Source: Cohnella ginsengisoli
Lineage (GTDB): Bacteria > Bacillota > Bacilli > Paenibacillales > Paenibacillaceae
Direction of reading: 5' to 3'
Length of the DNA: 37,767 nt
NCBI RefSeq assembly: GCF_029525555.1
Contig: NZ_JAPDHZ010000002.1
Location: 1 to 37,767 of the forward strand
Shown here: positions 36,555 through 37,767 of the stretch, in pieces
Layout: the number at the start of each line of letters is the position of its first letter
How positions within the stretch are numbered: position 1 is the first letter of the stretch
Translations under genes and position numbers: made by a program
Notes under the pieces: generated by a model
Databases searched by the model: none
The model's input: only the letters and a program-made list of their open reading frames with translations
Told to the model about the DNA's origin: nothing

Positions 36555-37277
36555 ATGGGCAAATGGGAGCTTCACCGTTTTTATTACAAAGACAATCTTG
36601 TCCGCAGCCATATGCCGCCAACGGCTGTCTATGGCAAGATGAGCCTCCGAAGCTACTTGAACAAATATGGATCCGTCTATATCAAGCCGAATTACGAACA
36701 TCAAGGCGCCGGTATCATCAAAGCCTGGAAGACGGATTCCGGCCGCTATAAGTATGTCAAGGTTAGCGGAAAGGCGACCGAATTACCTTCCCCCAATGCG
36801 CTGCATCGCAAGCTCAAGCTTCGGAAAAAGCCGATTCACGTCGTTCAAAAAGCGATTCCGCTCGCTAAAGCAGGAGGAAGATCGTTCGACATTCGCGTCA
36901 TGATGATGCGTCATCGAAGCCGCTGGACCTATATCGGGATGCTGGCTAAGGTAGCAGGCGCAGGAAGCGTGATTACCAACGTTAGGCGAGGCAATGGATA
37001 CGTATTGTCCGTGCCTGAGGCTCTTCGTCAGGCGGGGCAAAAGAGCCATGCCGCTAAGATGGAGATGCTAAAAAAAGCTAAGTTATAGGATCTGCAACCG
37101 ATTCGACCGCTATAAGTATTCCAGACAGATCGGTATCGATTACGGAATCGATCGGTCAGGGAAAGTCTGGTTAATCGAGGTCAATTTCGATTATCCGTCC
37201 CATACGCTGTTCGCAAAGCTGAAAGACCGTTCTGCCTACCGCCGCATTAAGTCGATTGCTGCCTCCTGGAGAAAATG
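36555..37277 (+). CDS. YheC/YheD-type endospore coat-associated ATP-grasp protein (one frameshift)
   Basis: About 240 residues after removing one A from the A7 run at 37070-37076, which turns a stop into MLKKLSYRICNRFDRYKYSR and IGIDYGIDRSGKVWLIEVNF. The N-terminal part holds KWELHRFYY, a substrate-side YLNKYGSVYIKPNYEHQGAG (the ATP-grasp Lys) and SFDIRVMMMRHRSRWTYIG. The C-terminal part has the Mg-binding E.N of WLIEVNFDYPSH. This matches the short single-domain members of the B. subtilis YheC/YheD family. ATG 36555 follows GAGGAGAAG (36538-36546); TATAAT at 36513-36518 could be a -10. The substrate is unknown. It supports a spore-forming host. Confidence 0.82.
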
Positions 37278-37561
37278 ACATCCTTAGAATGAGCGATCGG
37301 AAGACCCAGTCCTGTCCCTGTCGGTCACCGTTCCTGCCCTTTGCTTCAGATGCTCTGTTGCTTCGTGATAGAAGTCGCTTGTGCGCCATCATCGTTTCTT
37401 GCCCATAATTTGCTCAAGAAAGTAGCCGTAGACCAAAAACGTAAACGGGACGAAGCAGGAAAATACCTCTGCTTCGTCCCGTTTTACTAATTCGGCTTCA
37501 TTTCAGCCTCTTGTTTCAACTTTAGAAGGGCTTTTGGGACAGCGCCCTCGTAAGCTATGAC
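37278..37561. other. Intergenic region between convergent genes
   Basis: The only structure I see is the 16 bp hairpin at 37443-37484. I see no coding sequence. Confidence 0.4.
37443..37485. terminator. Bidirectional terminator
   Basis: AAACGGGACGAAGCAG (37443-37458) and CTGCTTCGTCCCGTTT (37469-37484) form a perfect 16 bp stem with a ten-base loop, followed by T on the plus strand and by a T-rich tract on the minus strand. It serves the convergent ATP-grasp and DUF302 genes. Confidence 0.85.
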
Positions 37562-37767
37562 TTAGATGCTCTTATCCACGCAAGCGGTCAAACGCTTTTC
37601 GATATCAGAGGCTATGTTCATCAAGGCGTCGTTCTCCACAAGCCCAATCACCGCCGTCGGCTTTGGCATGCCGATCTTGGTCGTGCCGTTCTCCACATAC
37701 ACGGCCAGTTTGCAAGGCAGAAAGTATCCGACCAATGCGTTTTCAGTTAATACACGCTTGGCTTGAC
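37562..37767 (-). CDS. DUF302 domain protein, C-terminal part (runs off the window)
   Basis: The minus strand from the right edge reads KRVLTENALVGYFLPCKLAV then YVENGTTKIGMPKPTAVIGL and LMNIASDIEKRL, stopping at TAA (plus 37562-37564). 'LVGYFLPCKLAVYE.dGkt.Ig.p.P..' is the core of DUF302, a small alpha/beta fold of unknown function, sometimes linked to thiol or metal stress. The 5' part lies outside the window. Confidence 0.75.
   Translation of the reverse strand, partial: QAKRVLTENALVGYFLPCKLAVYVENGTTKIGMPKPTAVIGLVENDALMNIASDIEKRLTACVDKSI

Overview
The window looks like a chromosomal segment of a Paenibacillus/Cohnella-like, endospore-forming Firmicute. This rests on strong AGGAGG-type ribosome-binding sites, a YheC/D-type spore-coat ATP-grasp gene, YesM/YesN-type two-component genes feeding an Lpl-type sugar ABC transporter, two perfect CcpA cre boxes and many glycoside hydrolases. 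No rRNA, tRNA, CRISPR array or intact mobile element was seen.

Layout. 1-3300: an AraC-type regulator, a VOC-fold protein and a degraded PAF-acetylhydrolase-like pseudogene. 3400-10700: carbohydrate genes, namely a cytoplasmic GH9 protein, a secreted GH27 alpha-galactosidase with three C-terminal sandwich modules, and an unassigned TIM-barrel glycosidase-like protein. 10900-14200: an RCC1/WG-repeat lipoprotein and a DUF1206 membrane protein. 14500-24400: a coherent rhamnoside-uptake locus of histidine kinase, AraC-type response regulator, sugar-binding lipoprotein, two permeases and a GH78 alpha-L-rhamnosidase. 24500-26400: a secreted clan GH-A hydrolase behind a cre box. 26400-29800: two paralogous SDR/epimerase genes among remnants of AraC, HxlR and aldo/keto reductase genes. 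About 29800-33700: a visibly AT-richer, scarred accessory stretch with a DUF1772 protein, transposase and WG-repeat remnants, a membrane HExxH metallopeptidase coupled to an XRE regulator, and a GINT1-like beta-propeller protein. 33750-36340: a TauABC-type transporter on the minus strand. 36550-37767: a YheC/D-like gene and the edge of a DUF302 gene.

How the genes work together. The locus at 14.5-24.4 kb can sense, import and hydrolyse rhamnose-containing oligosaccharides. The secreted GH27 and GH-A enzymes, each with a cre box, would act outside on plant or microbial polysaccharides, and the GH9 and TIM-barrel proteins lack signal peptides and would act on imported products. A direct repeat AATTTCATAT upstream of the kinase recurs upstream of the binding-protein gene and is the best candidate operator for the regulator.

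A caution for every gene call: about twenty reading frames are interrupted by single-base shifts, mostly at homopolymers of five or more bases, and restoring one base regenerates a conserved protein nearly every time. I read these as sequencing or assembly indels rather than gene decay, annotate those genes at full length and give the shift positions. True decay (nonsense change, lost catalytic residue, fused fragments) is confined to the 1.8-3.1 kb pseudogene and the remnants in 26.9-31.2 kb.

The best candidate for an undescribed system is 31253-32546: a polytopic membrane protein ending in an ImmA/IrrE-like HEWIH zinc-peptidase domain, translationally coupled (ATGA overlap) to a small XRE repressor.
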